Positions 53,224 to 62,359 are shown, counted from the first letter of the stretch. The stretch: DNA of 64,000 bases from Diaphorobacter sp. HDW4A (GCF_011305995.1 NZ_CP049910.1:1302001-1366000); one strand, 5' to 3'. Numbers and translations: made by a program. The notes: generated by a model not told the origin, from the sequence alone.

Positions 53224-54552
53224 TTACTTGATGACTGCGTTGTTGGCGGGCGCGCTGGCCTGCGCGAGCTTCTCGCTGGCGGCGGGGGCGGCATCGCTTG
53301 AAAGCGCTGGCAGGCCGGTCAATGGCGCGACGCTTTTGCCCGCGATGATCTGCGCGATGCGCGCTTCGGCCTCGGGCATGACGTTGCCGTAGAGCGCGGT
53401 CTGCGCCACGGGGGCTTTGCGGGTGTCGGCGGCGAGCATGGCGCCGCTCTTGTCGCTGATGTTCACCTTCACTTCCATCGACAGACCAACGCGCAGTGGA
53501 TGGGCCTTGAGGTCTTCGGCCGCGAGGCTGATGCGCACGGGCACGCGCTGCACCACCTTGATCCAGTTGCCGGTGGCGTTCTGCGCGGGCAGTAGCGAGA
53601 AGGCCGCGCCCGTTCCAGCGCCGAGGCCGACGATGGTGCCGTGGTAGGTCACCTTGTCACCGTAGACGTCGGCGAGCAGCTCGGTCTTCTGGCCGATGCG
53701 CAGGTCGGCCAGTTGGCTTTCCTTGAAGTTGGCATCGACCCAGAGGTTGTTCAGATCGACCACGGTCATCAGCGGCGAACCGGCGGCCACGCGCTGGCCG
53801 AGTTGCACGCCGCGCTTGGCGACAAAGCCCTGCACCGGCGAAATGAGACGTGTGCGTTCGAGTGCCAGATAGGCCTCGCGCACCTTGGCGGACGAGGCCA
53901 GCACCGCGGGGTAGTCGCTCGAATTGCTGCCCCTGGTCGTGGCCTCGGCAGCGTCGAGCTGCGCGCGCGCGGCGCTCACGGCGGCCTGTGCGGCGACCAC
54001 GGCATCCTGCGCGGACTTGGCCTGCGTTTGGGCGTGGTGGAATTCTTCCTGACCGACCGCGCCGGTGAGCGTCAACGGACGGCGACGGGCCACGTCATCG
54101 GCGGTGCGCGAGGCCTCGGCCTTCAGGCGCGAGAGATCGGCCTCCTTGGCGGCGACCTGGGCCATCAGTGGAGCGTTGTTGGCGTACAGCGTGCGGGTCT
54201 GGCGCACGATTTGCGCAAGCTGCGATTCAGCCTGCGACAGGGCGACCAGCGCGTCGGCGGTGTCGAGCTGCACCAGCAGCAGACCGGGCTTGACGAAGTC
54301 GGTGTCGTCCGCGCCGATGCTGGTCACCGTGCCGCCGACCTGCGGCGTGATCTGCACCACGTTGCCGCCTACATAGGCGTTGTCCGTAGTCTGGAAATTG
54401 CGAGAGACCATCCAGTGGTAGCCACCCCAGGCGATGGCAGCCACCACGACGGCGGCGGCCACGATGGTCAGGCCCTTCTTGCGGCCCTGCGGGTTGGCTG
54501 TGGGGGCGGCTGCATGTGCTGGTGCGGTGGCTGGCTTGGTGTTGTCGGTCAT
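53224..54552 (-). CDS. emrA: HlyD/EmrA-type membrane fusion protein
   Basis: A 442-residue periplasmic adaptor anchored by one N-terminal helix (GLTIVAAAVVVAAIAWGGYHWMV). The two halves of the lipoyl domain are TTDNAYVGGNVVQITPQVGGTVTSIGADDTDFVKPGLLLVQLD and LISPVQGFVAKRGVQLGQRVAAGSPLMTVV, with a helical hairpin between rich in Ala, Gln and Lys. The C-terminal extension of about 90 residues has further basic and Ala-rich stretches, a little longer than E. coli EmrA. It links EmrB to the outer-membrane channel. Confidence 0.93.
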   Translation of the reverse strand: MTDNTKPATAPAHAAAPTANPQGRKKGLTIVAAAVVVAAIAWGGYHWMVSRNFQTTDNAYVGGNVVQITPQVGGTVTSIGADDTDFVKPGLLLVQLDTADALVALSQAESQLAQIVRQTRTLYANNAPLMAQVAAKEADLSRLKAEASRTADDVARRRPLTLTGAVGQEEFHHAQTQAKSAQDAVVAAQAAVSAARAQLDAAEATTRGSNSSDYPAVLASSAKVREAYLALERTRLISPVQGFVAKRGVQLGQRVAAGSPLMTVVDLNNLWVDANFKESQLADLRIGQKTELLADVYGDKVTYHGTIVGLGAGTGAAFSLLPAQNATGNWIKVVQRVPVRISLAAEDLKAHPLRVGLSMEVKVNISDKSGAMLAADTRKAPVAQTALYGNVMPEAEARIAQIIAGKSVAPLTGLPALSSDAAPAASEKLAQASAPANNAVIK

Positions 54553-54648
54553 GATGTTCGGCGCTCTGTTATTCGTTGAAACTGGTTTTGCTGCCTGGGG
54601 CTGCCGTCGTCTGCAGCCCGGGGTTTTTGAAATAGGGTGGTGGTCTGC

Positions 54649-56109
54649 TTAGTGCTCTTTGCTGACTTGCACACTGGCCGTGTCGTCCTGCCAGCCGCCG
54701 CCGAGCGCAGCCATCAGCGCGATGCGGGTATCGAGCTCGCGGGCGCGCAGGTCAACGGCCAGACGGCGCTGGTTGATCACCTGGCTTTCGGTGTTCAGCA
54801 CCACGATCTGGTTGGCAAGGCCCGCCTTGTAGCGCTGCACCGCGAAGTCATAGGCGCGTTCAGCCTTGCTGAGCGATTCGCTCTGCAACTTCTGCTGGCG
54901 CTCGAGCGACTGCACCGAGGCCATCGCGTCGCCAGCGGACTTGACCGCATCGAACACCGTGCCGTTGTACTGGGCGATGACGGAGTCCAGATCGGCCTGC
55001 TTGCCGCGCAGTTGGGCGCGCAGACGCTCGCCCTCGAAGATCGGCAGGCGCAGTGCCGGGGTCACGCCCATCTGGCGCGAGCTGGCCTGGAAGAGCTTGT
55101 CGAAGCCGATGGCGTTCAGGCCGATGAAGGCGGTGATGCTGATGTCGGGGTAGAAATCCGCACGCGCGCTGGTGATGCCCTGCGTTGCGGCTTCCACACG
55201 CCAGCGCGCGGCGACCACGTCGGGGCGGCGGCCCAGCAGATCGGTGCCGAGCGTGGTCGGCACCTGCTCGATCTTGAGCGCCTCCAGTTTGGGCGTGAGG
55301 CCGTTTTGCGCATCGGGTGCCTGCGCGCAGAGCACGGCAATCGTGCGACGGGTGAGGGTGATCTGCTCGCTCAGCATTTCGATTTGCGTGTCGGCATCGG
55401 GCAGGGCGGCCTCAGCCTGCGTCAGCTCGACCTGGCTGTCCAGACCCTGGCGCGTGCGCTGCTGGCTCAGGTCGAGCAGCGACTTGCGCTGTGCGAGCGT
55501 GCGCTCGGCCACCTCGCGCTGGGCCAGTTGGCGGGCCAGCGTCACATAGCTGCGCGCGACTTTTTCGGCGATCTGGTTGGCGGCAAAGGCGCTGTCGGCC
55601 TTGGCGGCGCGGGCCTGACCCAGTGCGGCCTCCAGCTCGGCGGCATAGCGGCCAAAGAAATCGGGTTTCCACGACAGACCGGCCTGGATGTCACCCGTGT
55701 TGTAGGTGTGGCCGGCAATCGGCGCGGGAACCAGACCGTTTTCGGAGTAGTGCTCGCGCGTGCCACTGGCCGAGACGCTGCCGTGGATATCGGTGGCCGT
55801 ACTGCTGGCCTGCGCGAGCGCAGCGGCCTTGTCGAAGCGCGCATGGCTCGCGGCGACGCTGGGGCTGCCTTCGAGCGCGGTGAGGATCAGTGCATCGAGC
55901 TGCGCATCGCCCAGCTGCTTCCACCATTGCTCGGCGACGACGGTTTCCGTCTGCGAGCCGAGGCCGAGTTCCTTTGCGTTGACCTGCTGGTAGGCCGGAT
56001 GGTCGGGCCCTTGCGAGGCGCAGCCTGCGAGCACGAGTGCGGCAGACAGCGCTGTGGCGGCGACTGGAAGGCGAAGCGCGTCCATCGCGCTGAAACGAGA
56101 GAGTGACAT
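54649..56109 (-). CDS. outer-membrane efflux lipoprotein (NodT/OprM type)
   Basis: A 486-residue TolC-like channel. It has a lipoprotein signal with lipobox VLAGC (cysteine near residue 30), then two repeated TolC domains with long coiled helices (ASSTATDIHGSVSASGTREHYSENGLV; RSYVTLARQLAQREVAERTLAQRKSLLDLSQQRTRQGLDS; IVAQYNGTVFDAVKSAGDAMASVQSLERQ). The family is the NodT/RND outer-membrane lipoprotein group; here it serves an EmrAB pump. It follows marR by 54 bases and precedes emrA by 96. Confidence 0.93.
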   Translation of the reverse strand: MSLSRFSAMDALRLPVAATALSAALVLAGCASQGPDHPAYQQVNAKELGLGSQTETVVAEQWWKQLGDAQLDALILTALEGSPSVAASHARFDKAAALAQASSTATDIHGSVSASGTREHYSENGLVPAPIAGHTYNTGDIQAGLSWKPDFFGRYAAELEAALGQARAAKADSAFAANQIAEKVARSYVTLARQLAQREVAERTLAQRKSLLDLSQQRTRQGLDSQVELTQAEAALPDADTQIEMLSEQITLTRRTIAVLCAQAPDAQNGLTPKLEALKIEQVPTTLGTDLLGRRPDVVAARWRVEAATQGITSARADFYPDISITAFIGLNAIGFDKLFQASSRQMGVTPALRLPIFEGERLRAQLRGKQADLDSVIAQYNGTVFDAVKSAGDAMASVQSLERQQKLQSESLSKAERAYDFAVQRYKAGLANQIVVLNTESQVINQRRLAVDLRARELDTRIALMAALGGGWQDDTASVQVSKEH

Positions 56110-56163
56110 GATCTTGTTGTGAGTTGGAATGTCTGTCAGAGAAATTGGGGGGCTAAATCTGGT

Positions 56164-56733
56164 TCAGCTCTGGTGTGGTGCTGGGTGAACGAGGCAGTCG
56201 GTATCCGGCCTCATGGGCGCGTCGTCCGATGGCGAGCTGCGCATGGCCTCGCCGTTGATGATCATGCGTTGCAGCATCGAGACCATGGCCCGACATTCAT
56301 CGTGGCTGAACCCTGCCAGATGGCAGTTGAGTACGCGCGACAGCACACGCGGGACCTCAGCTGCGATCCGGCGACCCTCGTCGGTCAGCACTAGATGCAC
56401 GACGCGACGGTCTGAAGTCGAGCGCTCGCGGCGCAGCAGGCCCTTGGCCTCGATGCGGTCCAGCGCCCGGGTCACGGAAGCCGGGTCCATGCCCAGATCC
56501 TTGGCCAGTTGCGCGTTGGTGGTGTCGGCGCACAAAAGCAGCTTGTAAAGCGGCAGCCATTGCACATAGGTCAGCCCATGCACCTCGAGCTGCGCATCCG
56601 CCTGCTGAAGGATGGAACTCAGCACTCGGCGCATCAAAAAACCGGCGCTCTGGGTAGGCGTGTATTCGTTGGGTTGGTAGAAATAGGTCCCCTCGTCGTC
56701 GGGAATCACTACCGGACTGTCGCTGTGCATCAT
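56164..56733 (-). CDS. MarR-family regulator
   Basis: A 189-residue regulator, first gene of the efflux operon. The winged helix reads LTYVQWLPLYKLLLCADTTNAQLAKDLGMDPASVTRALDRIEAKGLLRRERSTSDRRVVHLVLTDEGRRI, with the DxRxxxxxLT wing typical of MarR. N- and C-terminal helices form the dimer. It probably represses marR-omf-emrA-emrB and is released by a phenolic or hydrophobic drug. TGCAATTATTGCA lies about 45 bases upstream. The start is the first of two ATG codons (56733, 56730). Confidence 0.93.
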   Translation of the reverse strand: MMHSDSPVVIPDDEGTYFYQPNEYTPTQSAGFLMRRVLSSILQQADAQLEVHGLTYVQWLPLYKLLLCADTTNAQLAKDLGMDPASVTRALDRIEAKGLLRRERSTSDRRVVHLVLTDEGRRIAAEVPRVLSRVLNCHLAGFSHDECRAMVSMLQRMIINGEAMRSSPSDDAPMRPDTDCLVHPAPHQS

Positions 56734-56744
56734 GAGCTTGTCTG

Positions 56745-56787
56745 TGCAATAGTTGTCATATCAAATATTCCGAATGCAATTATTGCA
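56745..56787. promoter_or_regulatory. MarR-type operator sites
   Basis: TGCAATTATTGCA (56775-56787) is a perfect 13-base palindrome, and TGCAATAGTTGTCA (56745-56758) is a weaker, partly symmetric relative. The outer TGCAATA and TATTGCA halves also form a longer inverted repeat. They lie directly upstream of marR and are likely autoregulatory sites. Confidence 0.6.
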
Positions 56788-56964
56788 CGGAGCTTTTTCG
56801 GCTGCCAGACACTGATGCAATGAGGGTTTTGAACGGCAACGGCTGACTCGCGTTGCGGGGAGGGTGCGAACGGGCATGGCCGTCCGGAAGCGCTTGAATG
56901 AGTGACTCAGGAGAGTCCGGTGACCGGGCCGCGCTCGAGCCCGGTGCCTACGTTTGCAGAGCGA

Positions 56965-57438
56965 TCAGCTCAATGGGAACCGGATGGCCGCGATGATCAC
57001 GAGTCCAAGCGCCAGGTTGAACGCCACCCACTTGCGGATGCTGCCCAGCGCCGCACCACCTGCCGGCCAGTTCTTGGCCTCGACGGCGGTGTTCAGTCGC
57101 TTGTAGAGCGCAAAACGGATATGCCCGAACACGGCGACCATGATCAGGCCGAGTGCGCTCATCACGATCCATGACAGTGGCATGTTGAACTTCGCGCCAG
57201 CCCCTGCGGCCATGCGGTGCATTTCGCCAATCATCCCGAAGCCCGAGATCAACACCAGCAGCACGAGGATCAGCACCACCTGGAAGAACCGGCCGAGCAC
57301 GTCGCGCATCAGTTTGACGCGCACCGGCGCTTCGAGCTCCTGAACGGCGGGGCGCAGAAAGAAATGCGCGAAGAACATGCCACCGACCCAGATGACGATG
57401 GAAAAGAGATGGATGAGCTTGAGGGCGATGAAGAGCAT
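56965..57438 (-). CDS. CopD-family membrane protein
   Basis: A 157-residue protein with four predicted helices: MLFIALKLIHLFSIVIWVGGMFFAHFFLRPAVQEL, FQVVLILVLLVLISGFGMIG, IVMSALGLIMVAVFGHIRFALYKRLN and WVAFNLALGLVIIAAIRFPLS. The opening with KLIHLFSIVIWVGGMFF is the CopD / YeaQ-like domain found in proteins linked to copper uptake or heme/redox. No copper genes are nearby and no metal motif is certain. There is no ribosome binding site; a tandem octamer tract lies in the leader. Confidence 0.8.
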   Translation of the reverse strand: MLFIALKLIHLFSIVIWVGGMFFAHFFLRPAVQELEAPVRVKLMRDVLGRFFQVVLILVLLVLISGFGMIGEMHRMAAGAGAKFNMPLSWIVMSALGLIMVAVFGHIRFALYKRLNTAVEAKNWPAGGAALGSIRKWVAFNLALGLVIIAAIRFPLS

Positions 57439-57447
57439 GGAGTGGAG

Positions 57448-57479
57448 CCTGTGGACCCGTGGACCCGTGGGCCTGTGGG
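57448..57479. repeat. octanucleotide tandem repeat, four units
   Basis: Four 8-base units CCTGTGGA, CCCGTGGA, CCCGTGGG, CCTGTGGG upstream of the CopD-like start codon (minus strand, ATG at 57438). Confidence 0.7.
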
Positions 57480-57540
57480 GAGGTTGTCGTTTGTTGCCAG
57501 TTTAGGCCAAGCCCTCAAGTCCACGCCCCATGCACCGCCT

Positions 57541-59100
57541 TCAATCGCGGGATTTCAAACTCACGAAGGCCACCGCACCCACGACGAAGAGCAGGGCCGT
57601 GTTGGTGAGGATCACCGCGTCGAACGCGTTGCCGAAAGCCGTTTGCGCGGCGTCGATCAGCTTTTGCATGCTCTCGCTGCCCAGCCGCGCGGCGGTCATC
57701 AGCGCCTCGTCGAGGCTGTCGCGCACGGTGGTGGGCAAGGGGGCGGTGTCGCGGCCTTGCAGCTCAGAAAGCGCGGGCATCGAACGTGTGTACACGGCCG
57801 ACAGCAGCCCGCCCGAGAGCGTGATGCCGAGCGCACCACCAAGCTCGTAGGAGACTTCCTCGACCGATGCGGCCATGCCCGCACGGTCTTCGGGCGCGCT
57901 CAGCATGATGGTGCTCGACGCCGTGGTGATGGCCGCGCCCATGCCCAGACCCATGAGCACCATCGCCCCGATCTGCCACAGCGGCGACGCCAGGTGGTAG
58001 GTGAACGCGAACAGCGCCATACCCGCGCTCGCGAGCACCAGCCCGCCCGCGAGCATGCGCCGATTGCCCACGCGCAGGAGCCAGCGCCCGGCCAGTGGCC
58101 CGGCGACGAAAGCGGCGAGGGGCAAGGGCAGAATCGCCCAGCCGGTTTCCAGCGGCGAATAGCCGAGCACGAGTTGCAGGCGCTGGCTGAACATCAGCTC
58201 GATGCCGATCAGTGCGGCGGCCGTCACCATGGCCCCGGCCACAGCGGCGCTGAACGCGCGGTTGCGAAACAGCGAGAGATCGAGCAGCGGATCGGTGCTT
58301 CGGATCTGGCGGCGAAAGAAACTGAACGCGAACACCACACCGATCACCAGCGCGATGGCGGCAGCCTGCCAGTCGGGCGACTGCTTGCCGGTTTCCTTGA
58401 TCGCATAAGTGAGTGCGACCAGCCCGACCAGTGCCTGAACGGAGGCCACCCGATCCCATGGGCGATCCGATGTCGCCGCGCCGCGCGGAATGTAGCGCCA
58501 GGCCAGCGGCAGCGCGATCAGCACGATGGGGACGTTGATCAGAAACACCGAACCCCACCAGAAATGCTCCAGCAGCGCACCGCCCACCACCGGCCCGAAC
58601 GCCATGCCGCCCGAGGCGACGGACGCCCACACGCCGATGGCGAAGGCCCGCTCCTGCTCGTCGGTGAAGGTCAGGCGGATCAGCGACAGCGTGGCCGGCA
58701 TCATCATCGCCGCGCCCGCACCGAGAAACGCACGCGCTGCAATCAACAGACCGGAAGATGGTGAAAAGGCCGCGGCGAGCGAAGCCAGACCGAACACCAT
58801 CAACCCGGCCATGAACAGCCGCTTGTGCCCGAGGCGATCACCCAGCGTGCCCATGCCCAGCAGCAGGCCGGAGACGGCCAGTGCATAGGCGTTCATGATC
58901 CAGAGCTTGTCTGAAGCGCTTGCCGCCAGATCGTGGGTGAGCCGGGGCAGCGCGGTGTAGAGCACGGTCACGTCGATCACGATCAGCAGCAGCGCGACCG
59001 AGACGATGGCCAGAATCAGCCAGCGCTTCGCGTCGTGTGCGGGCAGGCTCGAGGTGGGAGAGGAGGAAGAGACGCAAGTGGCGTTGGAGCGCGTTTGCAT
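57541..59100 (-). CDS. MFS exporter (DHA2 family)
   Basis: A 519-residue transporter with 14 predicted helices, of the SmvA/LfrA-like DHA2 group. Motifs: VIDVTVLYTALPRLTHDLAASASDKLWIMNAYALAVSGLLLGMGTLGDRLGHKRLFMAGL (antiport motif region), RAFLGAGAAMMMPATLSLIRLTF and SVFLINVPIVLIALPLAWRYIP. It expels lipophilic cations or other toxicants. The ATG at 59100 was chosen; the frame runs to 59220 but would overlap the divergent LysR gene. LysR control is likely from the divergent layout. Confidence 0.92.
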   Translation of the reverse strand: MQTRSNATCVSSSSPTSSLPAHDAKRWLILAIVSVALLLIVIDVTVLYTALPRLTHDLAASASDKLWIMNAYALAVSGLLLGMGTLGDRLGHKRLFMAGLMVFGLASLAAAFSPSSGLLIAARAFLGAGAAMMMPATLSLIRLTFTDEQERAFAIGVWASVASGGMAFGPVVGGALLEHFWWGSVFLINVPIVLIALPLAWRYIPRGAATSDRPWDRVASVQALVGLVALTYAIKETGKQSPDWQAAAIALVIGVVFAFSFFRRQIRSTDPLLDLSLFRNRAFSAAVAGAMVTAAALIGIELMFSQRLQLVLGYSPLETGWAILPLPLAAFVAGPLAGRWLLRVGNRRMLAGGLVLASAGMALFAFTYHLASPLWQIGAMVLMGLGMGAAITTASSTIMLSAPEDRAGMAASVEEVSYELGGALGITLSGGLLSAVYTRSMPALSELQGRDTAPLPTTVRDSLDEALMTAARLGSESMQKLIDAAQTAFGNAFDAVILTNTALLFVVGAVAFVSLKSRD

Positions 59101-59171
59101 GAAAGAACCTGAAAAACGTCTTTGACTTGGGATGTTCGTATTTTTCATCAGAAAAATGATTCGATAAAGTT

Positions 59172-59182
59172 TGATGTAATCA
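59172..59182. promoter_or_regulatory. candidate LysR-type site in the divergent region
   Basis: TGATGTAATCA is a palindrome (TGAT-GTA-ATCA) 13 bases upstream of the LysR ATG. It may be part of a larger site; T-N11-A spacing is not decisive. Confidence 0.35.
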
Positions 59183-59195
59183 GTAAAATTGATGC

Positions 59196-60083
59196 ATGAA
59201 ACCCGATTTCGAATGGACACTGGACCGCCTGCGCCACTTTGTAGCCGTGGCGGATTGCGGCGGTATGACGGCAGCGGCCCGCTCGCTGGGGCGCGCGCAA
59301 TCGGCTGTCAGCATGTCGATCGCTTTGCTGGAAGCCGACCTCGGGCTGGAACTGTTCGAGCGCATCAACCGCAATCTGCAGATCACCCCCGCAGGCGAAG
59401 TCATGCTCGCCGAGGCGCGCGAACTGCTCGCCCAGGCCCAAGCACTCGACATCCGTGCCCAGGTGCTGGCCCGAGGTCAACCCGCCAAGCTGGCCGTCGC
59501 CATCGACGAGGCGCTGCCTTGCGTGCCGGTGGCGCAACTGTTCGTGGAAATGGCCGAGCGCCACCCCGGTATCGAGCTGAGCACCCTGTGTGGCTCATCG
59601 AACGAGGTAGCCAACTACGTGATGCAGCAGCGCGTCCAGATCGCCTTCCAGATCGACCGAGGCGCAGCGCTGCCCGACTGCGCCCAGCATTTCGTCTCCA
59701 CTGTGCCGCAGAAAATCTACGTCTCCCAAAACCATCCGTTGGCGGTCGCTGGCCACAACGTGAGCTGCAAAGCCCTGGCAGCCCACCGCCAGATAGCCGC
59801 CCAGATCGATGGCATGGACGAAAGCATCATCAGCCCGCAGGTCTGGCGCTTCGACAGTTCCTACATGATCGCCGACATGGTGGCCGCAGGTGTGGGCTGG
59901 GCGATTCTTCCCGAGAACGTGGCGCATTACGTGCGGCCTGTTCATCAACTGGTCGAGTTGCACTGCGAGGAAATGGTGATGCCGCCGCTGGTGGTGCGAT
60001 TGCTTTGGCGGCAGGGGACTAGTCTGAACGAGACGGCGAAATGGATGCAGCTGAGGTTGACTCAGCTGCTCAACGAGGAATGA
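59196..60083 (+). CDS. LysR-family regulator
   Basis: A 295-residue regulator. The N-terminal HTH is LDRLRHFVAVADCGGMTAAARSLGRAQSAVSMSIALLEADLGLELFERINRNLQITPAGEVMLAEARELLAQA. The substrate-binding domain follows, with AIDEALPCVPVAQLFVEMAERHPGIEL and AAGVGWAILPENVAHYV. It is divergent from the MFS exporter and most likely controls it; the inducer is unknown. The two starts are 95 bases apart. Confidence 0.92.
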   Translation: MKPDFEWTLDRLRHFVAVADCGGMTAAARSLGRAQSAVSMSIALLEADLGLELFERINRNLQITPAGEVMLAEARELLAQAQALDIRAQVLARGQPAKLAVAIDEALPCVPVAQLFVEMAERHPGIELSTLCGSSNEVANYVMQQRVQIAFQIDRGAALPDCAQHFVSTVPQKIYVSQNHPLAVAGHNVSCKALAAHRQIAAQIDGMDESIISPQVWRFDSSYMIADMVAAGVGWAILPENVAHYVRPVHQLVELHCEEMVMPPLVVRLLWRQGTSLNETAKWMQLRLTQLLNEE

Positions 60084-60187
60084 GGCGGGGGTGAGTTTTG
60101 AGGGCGCTGAGGGTGCCCTCGCGGTTGGGAAGGGGAGCTTTGCGCGAGTAGGGTGATTTTTTGCTGGCTTCTGCTGGGGTGTTGTTT

Positions 60188-60278
60188 CCGGAGGCCGGGA
60201 CTGCCCCCGGCGGGGCAGTAACTTTTTGCGCGCAAGCAAAAAGTTACTCCGCCACCGGGCGGAACTCCCGGACTCCGT
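60188..60278. repeat. palindromic dispersed repeat, core form
   Basis: An imperfect palindrome of about 90 bases. Its centre is a perfect 12-bp stem GTAACTTTTTGC / GCAAAAAGTTAC (60218-60229, 60236-60247) with loop GCGCAA. Its arms carry CCGGAGGCCGGGA on the left and TCCCGGACTCCG on the right, as in the elements at 28456 and 28976. It lies between convergent lysR and hslR and could act as a terminator for both. Confidence 0.7.
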
Positions 60279-60366
60279 AAGCCCCCCCGACAGAAGTCAA
60301 AAAAAGAACCCCCACCTCACCCCCGACAAGCGGGAGAGGGAGCAGAGAGGGAGCAGAGCCCCGCGA

Positions 60367-60795
60367 TCACTCATCGTCGATGGACGCACTCCATCGATCG
60401 TCCCACTCATGCCTCACATGATCGATCTGCCTCCGATCCCGCTTCGTAGGCCGCCCCTCGACCAACGAGGATGCAGGCTCCGGCGCCAAACGCCGCCGCT
60501 CCGCTGCCTCCGCACGCGCCTTGGAACTGGCCTCGGTTTCCTTGTAGAGCTGCTGCGCCACAGGAGCCGGTCCACGCATGTTGCTGAGCGCCTGCACGAC
60601 TACGATGCGCTCGATCACGCCCTGCCTCAGGGAGACCGTATCCCCCACGCGCAGTTCTCTGGCAGCCTTGGCGTTCTGGTTGTTGACCATGACGCGGCCC
60701 TTGCCGATTTCCTCGACGGCAACGCTGCGGGTTTTGTAGAAACGGGCGCACCAGAGCCATTTGTCCAGGCGCATCGATTCGATGGGATCATTCAT
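60367..60795 (-). CDS. hslR: ribosome-associated heat shock protein Hsp15
   Basis: A 142-residue S4-domain RNA-binding protein: MNDPIESMRLDKWLWCARFYKTRSVAVEEIGKGRVMVNNQNAKAARELRVGDTVSLRQGVIERIVVV. In E. coli Hsp15 binds 50S subunits that still carry nascent peptidyl-tRNA and helps recycle them. The basic C-terminal helix (KARAEAAERRRLAPEPASSLVEGRPTKRDRRQID) is a little longer than usual. A TTG six codons upstream could add a short tail, but homology begins near the ATG at 60795. It is the last gene downstream of the glycan locus. Confidence 0.93.
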   Translation of the reverse strand: MNDPIESMRLDKWLWCARFYKTRSVAVEEIGKGRVMVNNQNAKAARELRVGDTVSLRQGVIERIVVVQALSNMRGPAPVAQQLYKETEASSKARAEAAERRRLAPEPASSLVEGRPTKRDRRQIDHVRHEWDDRWSASIDDE

Positions 60796-60820
60796 CCACG
60801 TATTGTGCGACAAGCGGCGT

Positions 60821-62350
60821 TCAGTGTGGCTGGGCTTGAACGGTGCGGGGACAATCCGAACGGTTGATCTGTTGCACGCAAGTGCGCTGCGACGGTTCGA
60901 TGATTTTCTGAATTTCGGCGGTGCATTCCGCGTTGCTGGCGGCGATGCATTGCACGGTCAATGGGGTGTCCTTGTCGACATGGCTTTGGATGAACGCATG
61001 GGCGTTGCGGGCGTTGCCGATCCCACGGTAGGTGAGGCCGAAGGCATCCAGACCGCGCATCAGGTCCCTGTGCACCACGGGCCAGACGAGCCAGTAGTCG
61101 CCACTGTAGAAGACCTGCGACTGTGGCGCGACGTGCTCCACCTTTCTATAGATGTCGTAGTGCTCAAAAGGAACGGCCGGAGTGTGCAACTTCACGAAAG
61201 CACAGACACCCAGTGCAATGGCACAAACCATGGTGATGGTGACTCCAGCACGTGCCACGAGGCTGCTCATCTGGATGGCGATCACCGTCGTGATAGCGAA
61301 TATCGCAAAACTGAAGTAACGCCAGTGGTAGGCATTGCGCTCTACCCAGGAATGGGCCGAAAAAAACAGTGTCCACACCACCGCGAACGCCAGCAGGATA
61401 AAGATGATCAGATTTTGGCGAGGTGCATCAGACCGGGCTTGTGACAACGGTGCAAACGGCCGCGTGCTTCGCAATCGCCAGGGGACGACCGAGAGGATCA
61501 GCGTCAGCGCCAACCAGCTCAGCAGCATGATTCCGATCCAGGGTGCTTGCAGGGCGTCATCCAGATTCATCAGGCTGGCTCGCAGGCCGGAGACGATCTG
61601 CGATGGACGCAGCGCGTAGTAGTCGCCGCCTCCGTGCATGCGCGCGACAACGTACCAGAACACAAAGGCAATGGCCGTTGAGCTGCCCAGGATCCAGCTG
61701 CTGACGCTGATTTGGCGCCGCCACAGCAGCATGATCACGAGGTAGAGACCCATGGTGAACACGGTGGCCGGGTTGGTGCCTACGCTGAGGACAACGCATG
61801 CCACGGCGAGTGCACAGTTTGTGGCGGAGGGCCGTCGCGAAAAAGAACGACTGTCTTGCCAGACCAGCCTCACCGCAAGGCTTTGCAGAAGCAGCGAAAC
61901 CGTGTATTCAGGATGCCCGATGACCAGGTCGAAGAGCGCGAAAGCGTGAAAAGCCAGCAGCATCAACGACGTCAGCGCGACAAAGTTGGCTGTGACGATG
62001 AAGCCCCGTCGGTGCGATGGAGGCGTCGTCAGCAGGCATGAGACCTGCGCGATCATCCATACAAGCAGCAGAAAGAACACCGCATTGAGGTAGAGAATGA
62101 AACGCAGATTGAGAGCGGGATCCCGGATGAACGAGGCGAGCAGCGGGACGATGTTGATCAGCCGACTTTGACCCCAGTAAAACAGGGTGACGTTCTGCAG
62201 CGACATGACGGAGTTGAGAATCACGTCGGCATTCAGCGCCTGTGGAGCAAGTCCATTGACCGTCAAATGCGCTGCGGCGGCGAGCCAGAGAATACCCAGC
62301 GCAATGGGCGTGATCCTGATCCACGCAGAGAGGGGGCGTTGAAGACTCAT
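60821..62350 (-). CDS. polytopic membrane protein (GtrC/oligosaccharyltransferase-like in size)
   Basis: A 509-residue membrane protein with about ten to twelve predicted helices, beginning MSLQRPLSAWIRITPIALGILWLAA. I do not recognise a family by motif. Its layout, a first extracellular loop with acidic residues (LAPQALNADVILNSVM) then many helices and a final soluble domain of about 80 residues with several cysteines (VQCIAASNAECTAEIQKIIEPSQRTCVQQINRSDC), resembles GT-C membrane glycosyltransferases such as GtrC or ArnT. Together with the GT2 gene and an epimerase this suggests the transferase that moves a lipid-linked sugar onto an acceptor outside the inner membrane. It has AT-richer codon use than its neighbours. 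Confidence 0.6.
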   Translation of the reverse strand: MSLQRPLSAWIRITPIALGILWLAAAAHLTVNGLAPQALNADVILNSVMSLQNVTLFYWGQSRLINIVPLLASFIRDPALNLRFILYLNAVFFLLLVWMIAQVSCLLTTPPSHRRGFIVTANFVALTSLMLLAFHAFALFDLVIGHPEYTVSLLLQSLAVRLVWQDSRSFSRRPSATNCALAVACVVLSVGTNPATVFTMGLYLVIMLLWRRQISVSSWILGSSTAIAFVFWYVVARMHGGGDYYALRPSQIVSGLRASLMNLDDALQAPWIGIMLLSWLALTLILSVVPWRLRSTRPFAPLSQARSDAPRQNLIIFILLAFAVVWTLFFSAHSWVERNAYHWRYFSFAIFAITTVIAIQMSSLVARAGVTITMVCAIALGVCAFVKLHTPAVPFEHYDIYRKVEHVAPQSQVFYSGDYWLVWPVVHRDLMRGLDAFGLTYRGIGNARNAHAFIQSHVDKDTPLTVQCIAASNAECTAEIQKIIEPSQRTCVQQINRSDCPRTVQAQPH

Positions 62351-62359
62351 GCCGACATT

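Noticed and set aside
54637..56106. 489-residue open frame on the plus strand opposite the outer-membrane channel gene
   Set aside because: Antisense shadow; the channel gene on the minus strand has a lipobox and TolC repeats.
56923..56945. ACCGGGC-N9-GCCCGGT hairpin after the CopD-like gene as a terminator
   Set aside because: It has no T-run on the side where the transcript would end, so it is only a stem.
57217..58764. 515-residue open frame on the plus strand opposite the CopD and MFS genes
   Set aside because: Very rich in His, Arg and Glu, spans two real genes on the other strand, no ribosome binding site.
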